This document shows, one piece after another, positions 36,940-45,558 of a stretch of DNA of 64,000 nt. The stretch comes from Streptomyces sp. RPA4-2 (lineage in GTDB: Bacteria; Actinomycetota; Actinomycetes; Streptomycetales; Streptomycetaceae): assembly GCF_012273515.2 (NCBI RefSeq), contig NZ_CP050975.2, forward strand, positions 8,246,001 to 8,310,000, given 5' to 3'. Made by a program: the position numbers and the translations under genes. Every line of letters starts with the position of its first letter. Position 1 is the stretch's first letter. The notes beneath the pieces were generated by a model. The model saw nothing but the letters and a program-made list of their open reading frames with translations, searched no databases and had not been told where the DNA came from.

Positions 36940-37641
36940 TCAACGAGTGGCTGTGATGCCCCGGTCCGCCCCGTCCGGTGTGTCGGAGGCGCCGAGCAGT
37001 TCCAGTACCAGGTCGATGACCAGCTCCGCGCGTCCGACAAACGGAGAGTGCCCGGTCGCCCACTCGCGAACGGAGCCGCAGCGTGCGGCCATCACCTGTT
37101 GGAGACCCGGGTCGACAGCGCGGTCCTCCGTGCAGACCACGTAGACGGAGGGGGCATGTTTCCAGCCTTGACGTTCCGGGACGCCCCGCCCACAGCCGGC
37201 CGCCTGGGGTCGTAGCAGTCCCACAGCCAAAGCGGCCAGGCGCTCAGGGCAGTCTCTGTACAGCACATGCGCGGCCCGGCTCGGGTCCAGGCGCGTGGAA
37301 CCGTCCGTCCGCGGTTCGATGGCGGTCTTCAACTCGACGGACGCGCCGCCCAAGTTCGCCGCGCTCTCATGCACATCCGGCACGAAGGCCGCCAGATAGA
37401 CCAGACGCCCGACTCCGCGCAGACCGGTGATCACCGACCCGCCGTAGGAGTGACCCAGAACCAGGGGAGGCTCCGCCAGCACGTCGACCGCGGTCTGCAC
37501 CGCCGCCGTGTCCGCAGCGAGGGAGCCGCGGTGCAGTTCGGGAGTAACCACGTCCACGCCTGCCGCTCGCAGGCCTTCAGCAACCCGGATGAAGTGCTCG
37601 GGCCGGTGATACAGACCGTGAACCAAAACCACGCTGACCAC
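36940..37641 (-). CDS. Alpha/beta hydrolase (esterase-like)
   Basis: The 233-aa compact alpha/beta hydrolase has the N-terminal VVLVHGLYHRPEHF oxyanion loop, the nucleophile elbow LVLGHSYGGSVITG with Ser, and a late His in REWATGHSPFVG. This resembles the short esterase family of plant methylesterases and similar bacterial proteins (AB hydrolase). The ATG is at 37641. The substrate is unknown. It lies convergent to the alcohol dehydrogenase and, after a 220-bp gap, the two share no evident unit. Confidence 0.8.
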   Translation of the reverse strand: MVSVVLVHGLYHRPEHFIRVAEGLRAAGVDVVTPELHRGSLAADTAAVQTAVDVLAEPPLVLGHSYGGSVITGLRGVGRLVYLAAFVPDVHESAANLGGASVELKTAIEPRTDGSTRLDPSRAAHVLYRDCPERLAALAVGLLRPQAAGCGRGVPERQGWKHAPSVYVVCTEDRAVDPGLQQVMAARCGSVREWATGHSPFVGRAELVIDLVLELLGASDTPDGADRGITATR

Positions 37642-37724
37642 TTGGTCCGCCTTCCCGGGGCGACTTGCCGAAGAGAGTGATCCTAGACGCCGCGCGACAC
37701 GCTCATCACGCTCAACGCCGGCTG

Positions 37725-38480
37725 CTACATCTGCCCGTGCTCCCGCAGCCGCCGCGAGATGGTGGCGGCCGCCGCCTTTACGCTCTCCGTCAGCCGGACC
37801 CGGTTCTCCTGGAAGCGGCGGGAGGGGGCGCTGATGCTCAGCGAGGCGATCGTCTGGCCGTGCCGGCCGATGAGCCGGGCGGCGACGCAGCCCACGTCGA
37901 GGATGGCGCCGCCGTCGTCGTAGCTGAGCTCGTCGTTTTGGATTCTGACGAGCTGGTCGCGGAAGACCTGCGGCCGGACGACCGCGTTGCTGCTGCGGGT
38001 GCGCTGCGAGCTCGTACGGATGTAGTCCTCGATCTCAGCCGTCGGGAGATGAGCCATCAGCAGTCGGCCCGACGCGAAGGTGTGCGGCTCGTACCGCATC
38101 CCGATGCGCGGGCCGACGACGGAGAGCGGGTCGTCGCCTACGACCTTGTCGATGAAGATGAGGGCCTGCCGGTCGTAGACCGCCATGCATACCGACTCCG
38201 AGTGCCGCCGCGAGATCTCCTGCATCACGGGGTGGGCGGTCTCGATCAGTCCACCGGAGGTCACCCGGTGGATCTGACCGAGTTCGAACGCACGCCATCC
38301 GAGCTCGTAGCGGCCGCGCCGGGGCTGGTGGAGCAGCCCGGCCTCGGTCAGCCCGGCGAGCAGCGAATGAGCGGTCGAACGCGGTATCTGCAAGGCCGTC
38401 GCGACCTCGCTGACCCCCCACACCGGGCTTCCCGGCGTGTAGAGGTCGAGGACACGGCCCGCCTTGGCGATCGTACTCAC
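37725..38480 (-). CDS. IclR family transcriptional regulator
   Basis: The 251-aa regulator has an N-terminal winged helix (about 1-70; VSEVATALQIPRSTAHSLLA) and the IclR effector domain (80-250). The GTG at 38480 is supported by GGGAG upstream. It is the last gene of a five-gene minus-strand operon (MFS, hydrolase, two SDRs, IclR) with gaps of 40-55 bp or overlaps, the usual setting for an IclR regulator controlling a catabolic operon. Its effector is unknown. A palindrome upstream of the first gene is a candidate site. Confidence 0.92.
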   Translation of the reverse strand: MSTIAKAGRVLDLYTPGSPVWGVSEVATALQIPRSTAHSLLAGLTEAGLLHQPRRGRYELGWRAFELGQIHRVTSGGLIETAHPVMQEISRRHSESVCMAVYDRQALIFIDKVVGDDPLSVVGPRIGMRYEPHTFASGRLLMAHLPTAEIEDYIRTSSQRTRSSNAVVRPQVFRDQLVRIQNDELSYDDGGAILDVGCVAARLIGRHGQTIASLSISAPSRRFQENRVRLTESVKAAAATISRRLREHGQM

Positions 38481-38520
38481 ACGCAGCTCCCTTCGATGTA
38501 CAGAGAGTTCGCGGCCCGTC

Positions 38521-39270
38521 CTACTGCACGGGTGCCGCGGCGATCGGCACCATTCTGAAAGGATATGCCGCACCGCTCAGCTGCGGATAGAGATCCTGCA
38601 CCGGCCCGGCGAGGGCCGCCTTCACCTCCACGCTCCACTGGTCGGCGAGCACCTCCAGACTGCCGTCCTGGATGCCGTCGAGTCCGGCGCGGACGATGTC
38701 CGCGGGGTCGTTCTTCACCACGTTCAGCGCCTCTGTCATCGGTGTCGCCGTGTAGCCCATGTGGAGGGCGACGAGGTCGACCCCGTGCGGGGCGAGCTCC
38801 AGCCGGAAGGCGTTGGTCACCGACCACAGAGCCGCCTTCGCCGCGCTGTAGGCGGCCGGGAGCGACAGCCAGCTGAGCAGTGAGATGACGTTGAGGATCG
38901 CCCCGCCGCCGTTCGCAACGATGACGGGTGCGAGCCGCCGCGTGACGGTGACGGTGCCGAAGAAGTTCACGTCGAAGACGTGCCGCAGCTTGGCGTCCTC
39001 GACGGTCATGATCGGATCACGCAACGCGATGCCCGCGTTGTTGATCAGGATCGTCGCGTCACTCGCCGCCGCCACGACGGCGTCGATCGTCTCCTCACGG
39101 GTGACGTCGAGAACCAGCGGCGTGACCCGGGCGTCGTCCCACGTGCCGGGCGTGACGTCCGTGGCGTAGACCTTCGCCGCGCCGCGTTCCAGGGCCTGCG
39201 CGACCCACTGACGCCCGAGACCGCCGTTGGCCCCGGTCACGATCACCGCCTGACCTGCGATGTCTGTCAT
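38521..39270 (-). CDS. Short-chain dehydrogenase/reductase
   Basis: The 249-aa SDR has the cofactor motif GANGGLGRQ, NNAGIA, Ser in ISLLSWLSLPA and the catalytic YSAAKAA. It probably oxidises or reduces a hydroxyl or ketone of a small substrate. The ATG at 39270 is chosen with GGAG upstream. The second SDR gene lies 46 bp upstream, and the two may act in sequence on the same compound. Cofactor preference and substrate cannot be told from sequence alone. Confidence 0.9.
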   Translation of the reverse strand: MTDIAGQAVIVTGANGGLGRQWVAQALERGAAKVYATDVTPGTWDDARVTPLVLDVTREETIDAVVAAASDATILINNAGIALRDPIMTVEDAKLRHVFDVNFFGTVTVTRRLAPVIVANGGGAILNVISLLSWLSLPAAYSAAKAALWSVTNAFRLELAPHGVDLVALHMGYTATPMTEALNVVKNDPADIVRAGLDGIQDGSLEVLADQWSVEVKAALAGPVQDLYPQLSGAAYPFRMVPIAAAPVQ

Positions 39271-39316
39271 GTGCGTCGTTCTCCTTTCCATTCACAGGAT
39301 CGATTCAGGGGACCGT

Positions 39317-40081
39317 TCAGAGGATGGAGCGGCCGGCGTCGACAAGCAGGGTCTGGCCGGAGATGTAGGAGCCCGCGTCGGAGGCGAACAGCAGCACGGC
39401 CCCGACGATGTCCTCCGGTTCGGCAATCCGCCCGAGCGCGGTGTTCGCGCCGGCCGCCCGCTCGCGCTCCGGGTCCGACCACAGGGCCTGGGAGAACCGG
39501 GTCCGCACCGTGCCCGGGGCGACGGCGTTGGCCCGCACCCCGCGGTCGCCCCACTCGGCGGCGATGTTGCGCACGAGCGAGTTGAGCGCCGCCTTCGCCG
39601 CGCCGTACACCGCGAGCCTGGTGCTGGCTCGCAGCGACGCGATGCTCGACGTGAGGACCACGCTGCCCCCGCCCTGCGCCGCCATCAGCGGGAGGAACCC
39701 TTCAATCAGAATAAGGTTGTGGAAGACCGAGGTCCGGAAGGTCCGCTCAACGTCCTCCTCGGAGGTGTCGATGAGCGGGCCGACGTGCGTGTAGCCGCCG
39801 GCGTGCGCGATCAGTGCGTCGATCCGGCCGAACCGGGCGTGCGCTCGCTCGGCGAGGGTGCGCACGCTGTCGGGATCGTTGAGGTCGCAGACGATCCCTT
39901 CGACCTCGATCCCGTCCGCTGCGAGCGCGTCGATGGCTTCCTTGATGTCGGCCTCGTCGTTGCTCGACAGGACGACGCGTGCCCCGAGGCCGTGCAGCCC
40001 CTTGGCAACAGCAAGTCCGATACCCGCCGTGGAGCCGGTGACGAGAGCGGTCCGCCCGCGCATGTCGAAGGGGTGGGTCAT
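39317..40081 (-). CDS. Short-chain dehydrogenase/reductase
   Basis: The 254-aa SDR has TGSTAGIG for the dinucleotide, NDEADIKEAI typical of NAD(P) binding, Ser in LTSSIASLR and the catalytic YGAAK. Its C-terminus has the usual SDR ending SGQTLLVDAG. The ATG at 40081 overlaps the stop of the hydrolase gene as ATGA, so the two are translationally coupled. It belongs to the same operon as the other SDR, the hydrolase and the transporter. The substrate is unknown. Confidence 0.91.
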   Translation of the reverse strand: MTHPFDMRGRTALVTGSTAGIGLAVAKGLHGLGARVVLSSNDEADIKEAIDALAADGIEVEGIVCDLNDPDSVRTLAERAHARFGRIDALIAHAGGYTHVGPLIDTSEEDVERTFRTSVFHNLILIEGFLPLMAAQGGGSVVLTSSIASLRASTRLAVYGAAKAALNSLVRNIAAEWGDRGVRANAVAPGTVRTRFSQALWSDPERERAAGANTALGRIAEPEDIVGAVLLFASDAGSYISGQTLLVDAGRSIL

Positions 40082-40944
40082 GCCGTCGCCCGGCTTCCGG
40101 TGCGCGCGAGGAAGCCGTTGACCAACTGCGAGAAGGCGTCGGGGTACTGGAAGAGGAAACCGTGGCCGGAGTCCGGGTACACGTGCAGTTCGGCATTGGG
40201 CAGCTTCTGCGACATGATGAACGAGTTGACGGTCGGGATCATCACGTCGTGCGCACCATTGGCCACGAGCACCGGGTGCCAGATCTTCTCCAGTTCCGGA
40301 AAGGCCTGGTCGCCTCCCTCGACGCCGCCGGACCAGTTCCGGATCGCGGCGACCTGCTGCAAGACGGCGTCCATCGGCACCTCGGGCTCGCGGTCGGCGC
40401 GCACGTGGATGCGGCGCCACATGTCGTCACCGGCGCGGATGCCCGCTTGGGAGTCGGTGAAGAACAGCACGCGGAACGCGTCGAGCGCGAGCTCGGGGGC
40501 AGTGCGCAGCGGGGCGACCACCGGCTCGGACGGCAGGATGCCCTCGCCGTAGCCCGGACCGGTTCCGGCCAGCACGACGCGGCGCACCAGGTCCGGGCGG
40601 GCCAGCACGAAGCGCTGCGCGATGTAGCCGCCCAGGGAGAAGCCGAGCAGGTCGACCGGACCGTCGGCGATCGCCTCGACGAACGCGATGGCGGAGGCGG
40701 TCATCTCGGTGACCGTCCCGGGGTTGCGGCCGCTGGTACGGCCGACGCCGAGGTTGTCGAACAGGATGACCGGGCGATCAGCGGCGATCGGGTCGATCAG
40801 GGCGTGGTCCCAGTCGTCCATCGTGCCGCGCAGCCGGCTCAGGAACACCAGCGGCGTCCCCTCCGAGGCGCCGAAGGACCGGTAGGCGTAGGTCTCGTCC
40901 CCGACGGTGACGAAGTGGTCGGGGGCAGTGAGCGTCTGTGACAT
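40078..40944 (-). CDS. Alpha/beta hydrolase of the catabolic operon
   Basis: The 288-aa alpha/beta hydrolase has the nucleophile elbow LLGFSLGGYIAQ with Ser, an acid in the usual place and a late His in YPDSGHGFLFQYP. The N-terminal part (TPLVFLSRLRGTMDDWDHAL) resembles the haloperoxidase/carboxylesterase-like group often found in actinobacterial degradation clusters. The ATG at 40944 has AAGGAG upstream. It is coupled to the following SDR. It probably hydrolyses an ester or lactone of the compound imported by the transporter. Confidence 0.88.
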   Translation of the reverse strand: MSQTLTAPDHFVTVGDETYAYRSFGASEGTPLVFLSRLRGTMDDWDHALIDPIAADRPVILFDNLGVGRTSGRNPGTVTEMTASAIAFVEAIADGPVDLLGFSLGGYIAQRFVLARPDLVRRVVLAGTGPGYGEGILPSEPVVAPLRTAPELALDAFRVLFFTDSQAGIRAGDDMWRRIHVRADREPEVPMDAVLQQVAAIRNWSGGVEGGDQAFPELEKIWHPVLVANGAHDVMIPTVNSFIMSQKLPNAELHVYPDSGHGFLFQYPDAFSQLVNGFLARTGSRATA

Positions 40945-40997
40945 GGGTGTCTCCTTGTGATGGGGGTCAACGAACGGAATCGGAGGCAGCGGGACGG

Positions 40998-42335
40998 TCA
41001 GACCTTCTCCAGGTCGACACCCTTGGTCTCCTTGAGGGTGAAGCCGACGATCGCGCTGATCAGGCACAGCACGATGACGAAGACCTGGAAAGCCCAGGGC
41101 GCTCCGACGGAGCCGGTGTACGCGCTGAGGTAGGGCGCGGTGCCGCCGAAAAGCGCCGCGGCGATCGAGCTGACGGCGCCGACGACCGGGGCGCGGTGCC
41201 GGGTCGTGACGTTCTCGGCCTGCACGGCGGGCGACTGGGAGCCGGACATGCCCCACAGGGCGAAGATGACGGTCGCGGGAACGGCGAGCGTCCACCACGT
41301 GGACCCGATGAACGTGAACGCCGGGTAGACGAGCGCAGCGAACACGATGCCGTAGGCGATGACCAGCGGACGGCGCCCGACGCGGTCGGAGACCCATCCC
41401 CAGAACGGCATGAAGGCGAGTCCGACAACCTGTGCGACCAGCAGCGACCAGTAGGCGGTGCTCGGGCTCATGTGCTTCTGCGTGATGGCGTAGGTGCCCG
41501 CGTAGGCGGTCCAGGTGTACTGCACTACGGAGCCGCCGGCGACGTAGAGCACCAGCTGCGTGCTGCGGCGCACGATCCGGCCCGCTGACCAGGAGGGGAG
41601 GCTGGTGATGGAGCGTGCGTCGCCGGCGCCGGACGTGGTCGCCCGCTCGTAAACGTTGCTCTCCATCATCGAACGGCGCAGGAACAGCGCGTAGATGCCC
41701 AGCGCCGCGCCGATGACGAACGGGATGCGCCATCCACCGTCCGCCATGAAGCCCTCGGAGGTGGCCGCAGTGAGGGTGCCGGCGACGGCGTTGGCGAGGA
41801 TTGTTCCCGCGATGACACAGCCGAGCACGCCGCTCGACCACAGCCCGCGTCTTTCACGCGGTGCGACCTCGGTGACGTAGGAGTAGGAGATCGCCGTCTC
41901 GCCGCCGTGCGCGAATCCCTGCAGGAGCCGTGCGACGACGAGGAGGAACGACGACCATCCGCCGATGGCGGCGTAGGTCGGGATGACGGCGATCGACAGC
42001 GTGCCGGCCGCCATGCCGATCATCGTCACCAGCAGGACGAACTTGCGGCCGCGGCGGTTGGCGAGGAAGCCGAAAACGACGCCGCCGACCGGCCGCATGA
42101 CGAATCCGACGGCGAACACCGCGAGCGTCGCGAGCAGCCCGGACACCTTGTTGGCCGGGCTGAACAACGCCGTCGCGATGAACGGTGACATGGCGGCGTA
42201 GACCGCCCAGTCGAACCATTCGAGCAGGTTGCCGACCGTGCTTGCGAAATACGAACGAACGCGGGTTGCGACCGAAACCGGCGCAGCCGCGGGCGGGCTC
42301 GGCGCCGACAGGTCCTCGGAGGTGGGAGTGACCAT
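40998..42335 (-). CDS. MFS transporter of the MHS (metabolite:H+) type
   Basis: The 445-aa membrane protein has twelve predicted helices and the N-terminal MHS signature NLLEWFDWAVYAAMSPFIA, GFVMRPVGGVVFGFLANRRG and FAHGGETAISYSYVTEVAP. MHS members carry organic acids and similar metabolites with protons (KgtP, ProP, ShiA). It is the first gene of the operon ending with IclR, so it presumably imports the substrate handled by the hydrolase and SDRs. The ATG at 42335 is preceded by AAGGGG. Confidence 0.92.
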   Translation of the reverse strand: MVTPTSEDLSAPSPPAAAPVSVATRVRSYFASTVGNLLEWFDWAVYAAMSPFIATALFSPANKVSGLLATLAVFAVGFVMRPVGGVVFGFLANRRGRKFVLLVTMIGMAAGTLSIAVIPTYAAIGGWSSFLLVVARLLQGFAHGGETAISYSYVTEVAPRERRGLWSSGVLGCVIAGTILANAVAGTLTAATSEGFMADGGWRIPFVIGAALGIYALFLRRSMMESNVYERATTSGAGDARSITSLPSWSAGRIVRRSTQLVLYVAGGSVVQYTWTAYAGTYAITQKHMSPSTAYWSLLVAQVVGLAFMPFWGWVSDRVGRRPLVIAYGIVFAALVYPAFTFIGSTWWTLAVPATVIFALWGMSGSQSPAVQAENVTTRHRAPVVGAVSSIAAALFGGTAPYLSAYTGSVGAPWAFQVFVIVLCLISAIVGFTLKETKGVDLEKV

Positions 42336-42675
42336 TGCAAGCCCCTTCGCTCGGAATGGAGTCAACGGGCTGTGATTGTGTGGACGCCTCGCACGGGTGG
42401 ACAACGCGAATCCGGCGATTCGGGATGAGGATGCGGCGACGATGCTCTGTGTCCGGAGATGCGGGAATCGCGCGGCCAACGGCGCCGTCCCAGCTGTCGC
42501 GTCCGGCCGTCGGGCTCTGATCCCTCATCGTGGGCGGCGGACGGGGGGGAAAGGCGCCGCGTCGGCACCGTGCGCACATCCCGTTACCGGCCACGGCTGG
42601 CTGATCCTGAGCGAGCAGGCGTCGATCCGCGCGCCGGCCGTCCGCGAAACCCAGGTCCGTACTACCTCTGACGGG
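42336..42675. promoter_or_regulatory. Promoter region of the IclR operon
   Basis: A 340-bp gap with no gene seen. It contains a 16-bp inverted repeat, CGAATC-CGGC-GATTCG at 42407-42422, about 72 bp upstream of the MFS start, a plausible place for an IclR site. Confidence 0.5.
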
Positions 42676-43715
42676 TCAGCATCCTTGGTCGTAGATCGGC
42701 CGCAGCCATGGTTCCCGGACGGCGGGCATCCGCGCGAGCGTGTACCGGAACGCCTCCCTGGACGGCTGGAACGGGTACCACGAGTGCGGCGGCAGCGGGT
42801 CGTCCCGCTCCACGCCTGCCGGCAGTCCGCCGACCACCGGCAGTCGGGTCCGGTGTGGCGGGAAGGCGAGCTCGGCCCAGAGCGCGGCATCCATAGGCAC
42901 CGGCACCGCGCCGGCCCGCGGCTGCCACATGTCTCCGGTCTGCGGATGGACCGGCACCAGCGCGAGGTCAGTGGCCGGCTCTCCGAACCCCGGTCCCGCC
43001 AGGTCCAGCCGCTTCACACCTTCCCCCGCAGGCAGCAGCGCGCCGAGTGCCTGGCCGAGGAGCTCGGCGACCGGGCCGGGCGCCACCTCGACCGCAGCGC
43101 CCCCGGCGGTCGCCACCACCTGGGCGAGGGTCACGCCCGCCGGGATGTCGCGGTACTCGCTCAGCCGATGCCACAGCGCGCCGGTGGCCAGCAGCTCCGC
43201 CCAATCCATGATCGGCCGCTCCGGCGGGCCGGGCAGCCGCACTACCGCCTGCGGGACGAGCCGGACGACTTGCCAGCATCCGCAGTCGTCCATCCTCGTT
43301 CCTATCGGCAGATCGCAGCCCAGGCAGGCAAGATTTGGCCCGTCCCTCCCGTCGATCCCCCTGCAGTAGCCCCGGCCCGCTCGAGGATCAGCCCGGTGCC
43401 ACGTATGTCGCCGGGCGCGAGGAGGACGGTGTCCGACGGTCCGTCGGACAACGCGCCGAACGGCGCGAAGCGCCCCCGCTCCGCCGCCTCGCGCGCCCCG
43501 ACCTCGGCCCACTGCCGCCACGGCGGCCCGTACGGGGCGGGGTCGATGGCGTAGGACCCGGCCTCCAGCAGTGGCGGGTGCAGCGCCTCCCAGTGGGTGT
43601 CGGCCAGGTGGATCGGCAACGCCACCTCCGACACCGTCGCCGTCAGGACCGCACCGCAGCCCGCACACCCGAACACCGCCAAGCTGTCACCTCCCGCCGT
43701 CGAAAGCCCCTGCAT
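42676..43715 (-). pseudogene. Cys-rich unrecognised protein with one frameshift
   Basis: Two frames cover one protein. The N-terminal part (from 43715) has a CAGCGAVLTATV zinc-ribbon-like pair and runs to about 43375. The rest continues in another frame with CLGCDLPIGTRMDDCGCWQ and ends at 42676. Joining them needs one added base in the run at about 43366-43376 (ccccgg). The two CxxC pairs would form a zinc site. It has no recognised family. The ends match well, so it is either a single sequencing error or a recent break. Confidence 0.7.
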
Positions 43716-44023
43716 CCCACCAAGCAGGCGGAGCGGGCAGCAAGGGGTTTTCAGATGACGCCGAACGCCCCACCGATAGGCAGAACGCCCCTCGACGTCC
43801 CGGTCGCATCCGCAGGAAGCAGGAAGCAGGAAGCCGCCCGGACTGAGCCGCTGAACGTGGGTACCGTAGGTCAGCCGCCCATGATCACACCTGTGCCGAC
43901 GAGACAGCCGTTAACCAAGATGGGGCCTGGGTTTCGGTCGACAAAGTAGGGTCCGCCGATTGCGAGTTCGGCAAGGCGGGCCAACTGCGGGGTGTCCCGG
44001 CCGGTCAGGCGATGACCGAGATT
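43716..44023. other. Intergenic, with open frame continuing past a stop
   Basis: A 308-bp gap. It holds a triple gcaggaa repeat (43812-43832) and, on the minus strand, a 50-codon open frame (43871-44023) that follows the stop of the collagen-like gene in the same frame but has no start of its own. It looks protein-like (LAELAIGGPYFVDRNPGP). It may be a remnant or a readthrough extension. Confidence 0.35.
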
Positions 44024-44383
44024 TCAGTCGTCGGTCTCGTCCGGCGTTGGTTCCGCAGTGATGACGTGCCCATTCCTGCCATTTTCGCCTCGCCTTCCGT
44101 TGTGGCCCCTCCCGCCGTGACGACCGTCTTTCCCGTGCCACCCCGGTTTACCTGTCGGGCCCGTGGGGCCGGGCGGACCCGACGGGCCCGAGGGGCCGGG
44201 CGGCCCCGAAGGGCCGTGCAGGGTGCCGTCACTCTGGAGTTCGATGCGCCGCGCTCGCAGCTCGTCGATCTGCTGTTGGTGGGCGACGATCACAGCTGAC
44301 TGCGCGACGACCGCGACAGTCAGAACTGCGCTGAGCAGAAGGCGGCGCCGCGGACTGTGCCACGCCTCTTTTACGCTTCTCAC
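44024..44383 (-). CDS. Membrane-anchored collagen-like protein, basic
   Basis: The 119-aa protein has an N-terminal basic stretch, one membrane anchor (about 15-35, LLLSAVLTVAVVAQSAVIVA), a short coiled-coil-like segment (QQQIDELRARRIEL), then 17 uninterrupted Gly-X-Y triplets beginning GPSGPPGPSG. The last ten triplets are rich in Lys, Arg and His (net about +5 without His). It is expected to be a type II membrane protein with a collagen triple helix outside. A GTG is used as start, with GAGGG upstream. A clear paralogue is at 44751-45077. Confidence 0.85.
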   Translation of the reverse strand: MRSVKEAWHSPRRRLLLSAVLTVAVVAQSAVIVAHQQQIDELRARRIELQSDGTLHGPSGPPGPSGPSGPPGPTGPTGKPGWHGKDGRHGGRGHNGRRGENGRNGHVITAEPTPDETDD

Positions 44384-44750
44384 GTAACCCTCACGCTGTG
44401 TGACGATGAAAAGGAATCATATTCACTTGCTCAAGGCGCGTCTTTGACGCGCCGGGGCTCAGGCCTGCCGACACCTCCCCGCCCCCGATCAAGCAGGGAA
44501 GTTCTCCGCGGCTGCGTCACGGCGACTCGTCATCCGCTCTGTCCCGCGGGGCGATGGGGTCGCCACTGCTATCGCGGCAACCAGTCGGCAACGGTCCTCA
44601 GCGGCCCGCCGGCCATCGCGCGCCGGGTCGGCGGTCCGGCTGACAGCTCGCGCCGGTGCGGTTCGTCGGAGAGCGTTGTCCGCACCGCGGCGGAGCTCAT
44701 CCCGCCATGAAGGGTTGAACACTTCAAGCGCTTGACGGAGGGTCGCTCGG
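44384..44750. other. Intergenic between the two collagen-like genes
   Basis: About 367 bp without a convincing gene. It contains a perfect 8-bp hairpin with three-base loop (GGCGCGTC/GACGCGCC, 44435-44453), possibly a terminator, and an AT-richer stretch at 44401-44435 that could hold the promoter of the downstream copy. Confidence 0.4.
44435..44453 (-). terminator. Short hairpin upstream of collagen-like gene
   Basis: GGCGCGTC at 44435-44442 pairs with GACGCGCC at 44446-44453. It lies about 300 bp past the stop of the leftward gene at 44751 and just before the next gene, so it could separate the two transcripts. Confidence 0.4.
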
Positions 44751-45077
44751 CTACGGCGGGACGACAGCATCCTTGCCGTCCGTTCCGTCCTTCCCGTCAC
44801 GCCCTTCACGCCCATCCTGCCCGTCCTGCCCATCCGTCCCGTCCTTGCCCGGTGGGCCGATAGCGCCGTCCGCACCAGGAGGACCGGACGGGCCGGACGG
44901 CCCGGGGGGTCCGGGCTCGAGGTGCTCCTGGAGGTCGATGGGCTGTGTCTGCAGACCGTCGAGCTGCATTTGCTGGGCGATGAGTGCGGCTGACTGCGCT
45001 ACCAGAGCTACCGTCAGCACTGCGCCGAGCACAAAAGGGCGCCGCGGGCTCCGCAGCGCTTCGTTCACGCTTCTCAC
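44751..45077 (-). CDS. Membrane-anchored collagen-like protein, acidic
   Basis: The 108-aa paralogue of the gene at 44024 has the same N-terminus (RSVNEAL versus RSVKEAW) and the same membrane anchor pattern (VLGAVLTVALVAQSAALIAQ). Then come 16 Gly-X-Y triplets starting GPPGPSGPSGPPGAD; the later triplets are acidic (GKDGTDGQDGQDGREGRD; net about -5), opposite to the sister protein. The GTG at 45077 is chosen since it aligns with the start of the sister; one four codons upstream (45089) is also possible. A TACACT -10-like box lies at 45106-45111. Confidence 0.85.
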   Translation of the reverse strand: MRSVNEALRSPRRPFVLGAVLTVALVAQSAALIAQQMQLDGLQTQPIDLQEHLEPGPPGPSGPSGPPGADGAIGPPGKDGTDGQDGQDGREGRDGKDGTDGKDAVVPP

Positions 45078-45558
45078 ATCGTTCCTCACGTTGCGTAACG
45101 GCTAGAGTGTAAGGGACGAGGACTCGGGGGAAGGTGGGGCGCGTCGTGTGTCTTCACCCGAGGGGTCGGTTGGCGCTGCGCGGGCCTCGGACTGCCCGGC
45201 TCGGTCGGTGGCACTCAAGCGCCACCGCGTCCGTGGTGGAGTCGTTGCGTCCTCGCCGGACATGCCTCCACATGGGCCGCGTCCGCCCGGCTCTGCCTGG
45301 GTGATGGTGTACGGGACGAGACCGCCCCGCGCACGCCACTACGGAACCGCAGTCGCGAGCGACGCGCCCCCTCCATCCCGGTGATCGACTCATGGCCATG
45401 ACCGCTTCCGGCCGCACGCTCGGAGTCACGTGCAACATGGTGGCCGGGTCGGTACCCAGCCGGGAAATCCCGCCGTTGCGGATCGATAACTGCGTTGCCG
45501 GAGCAGGGGAGTTGGTGTCTAGTGACCTGGCACGTCATCATCCACATAGGAGAAAAGA
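45078..45558. other. Divergent intergenic region
   Basis: About 480 bp between the collagen-like gene and the secreted orphan. It contains the -10-like box mentioned for the leftward gene and, at the right end, the AGGAGAAAAGA ribosome site of the secreted protein. No other signal is recognised. Confidence 0.4.

Noticed and set aside
36800..36950. Transposase-like words (VRVDKGYVPGYASRKN) in the gap after the alcohol dehydrogenase.
   Set aside because: Too short and too degenerate to assign to an IS; could be chance.
43812..43832. Triple gcaggaa repeat that looks like the beginning of a CRISPR or minisatellite.
   Set aside because: Only three 7-bp units, no spacers; no CRISPR array is present anywhere in the window.
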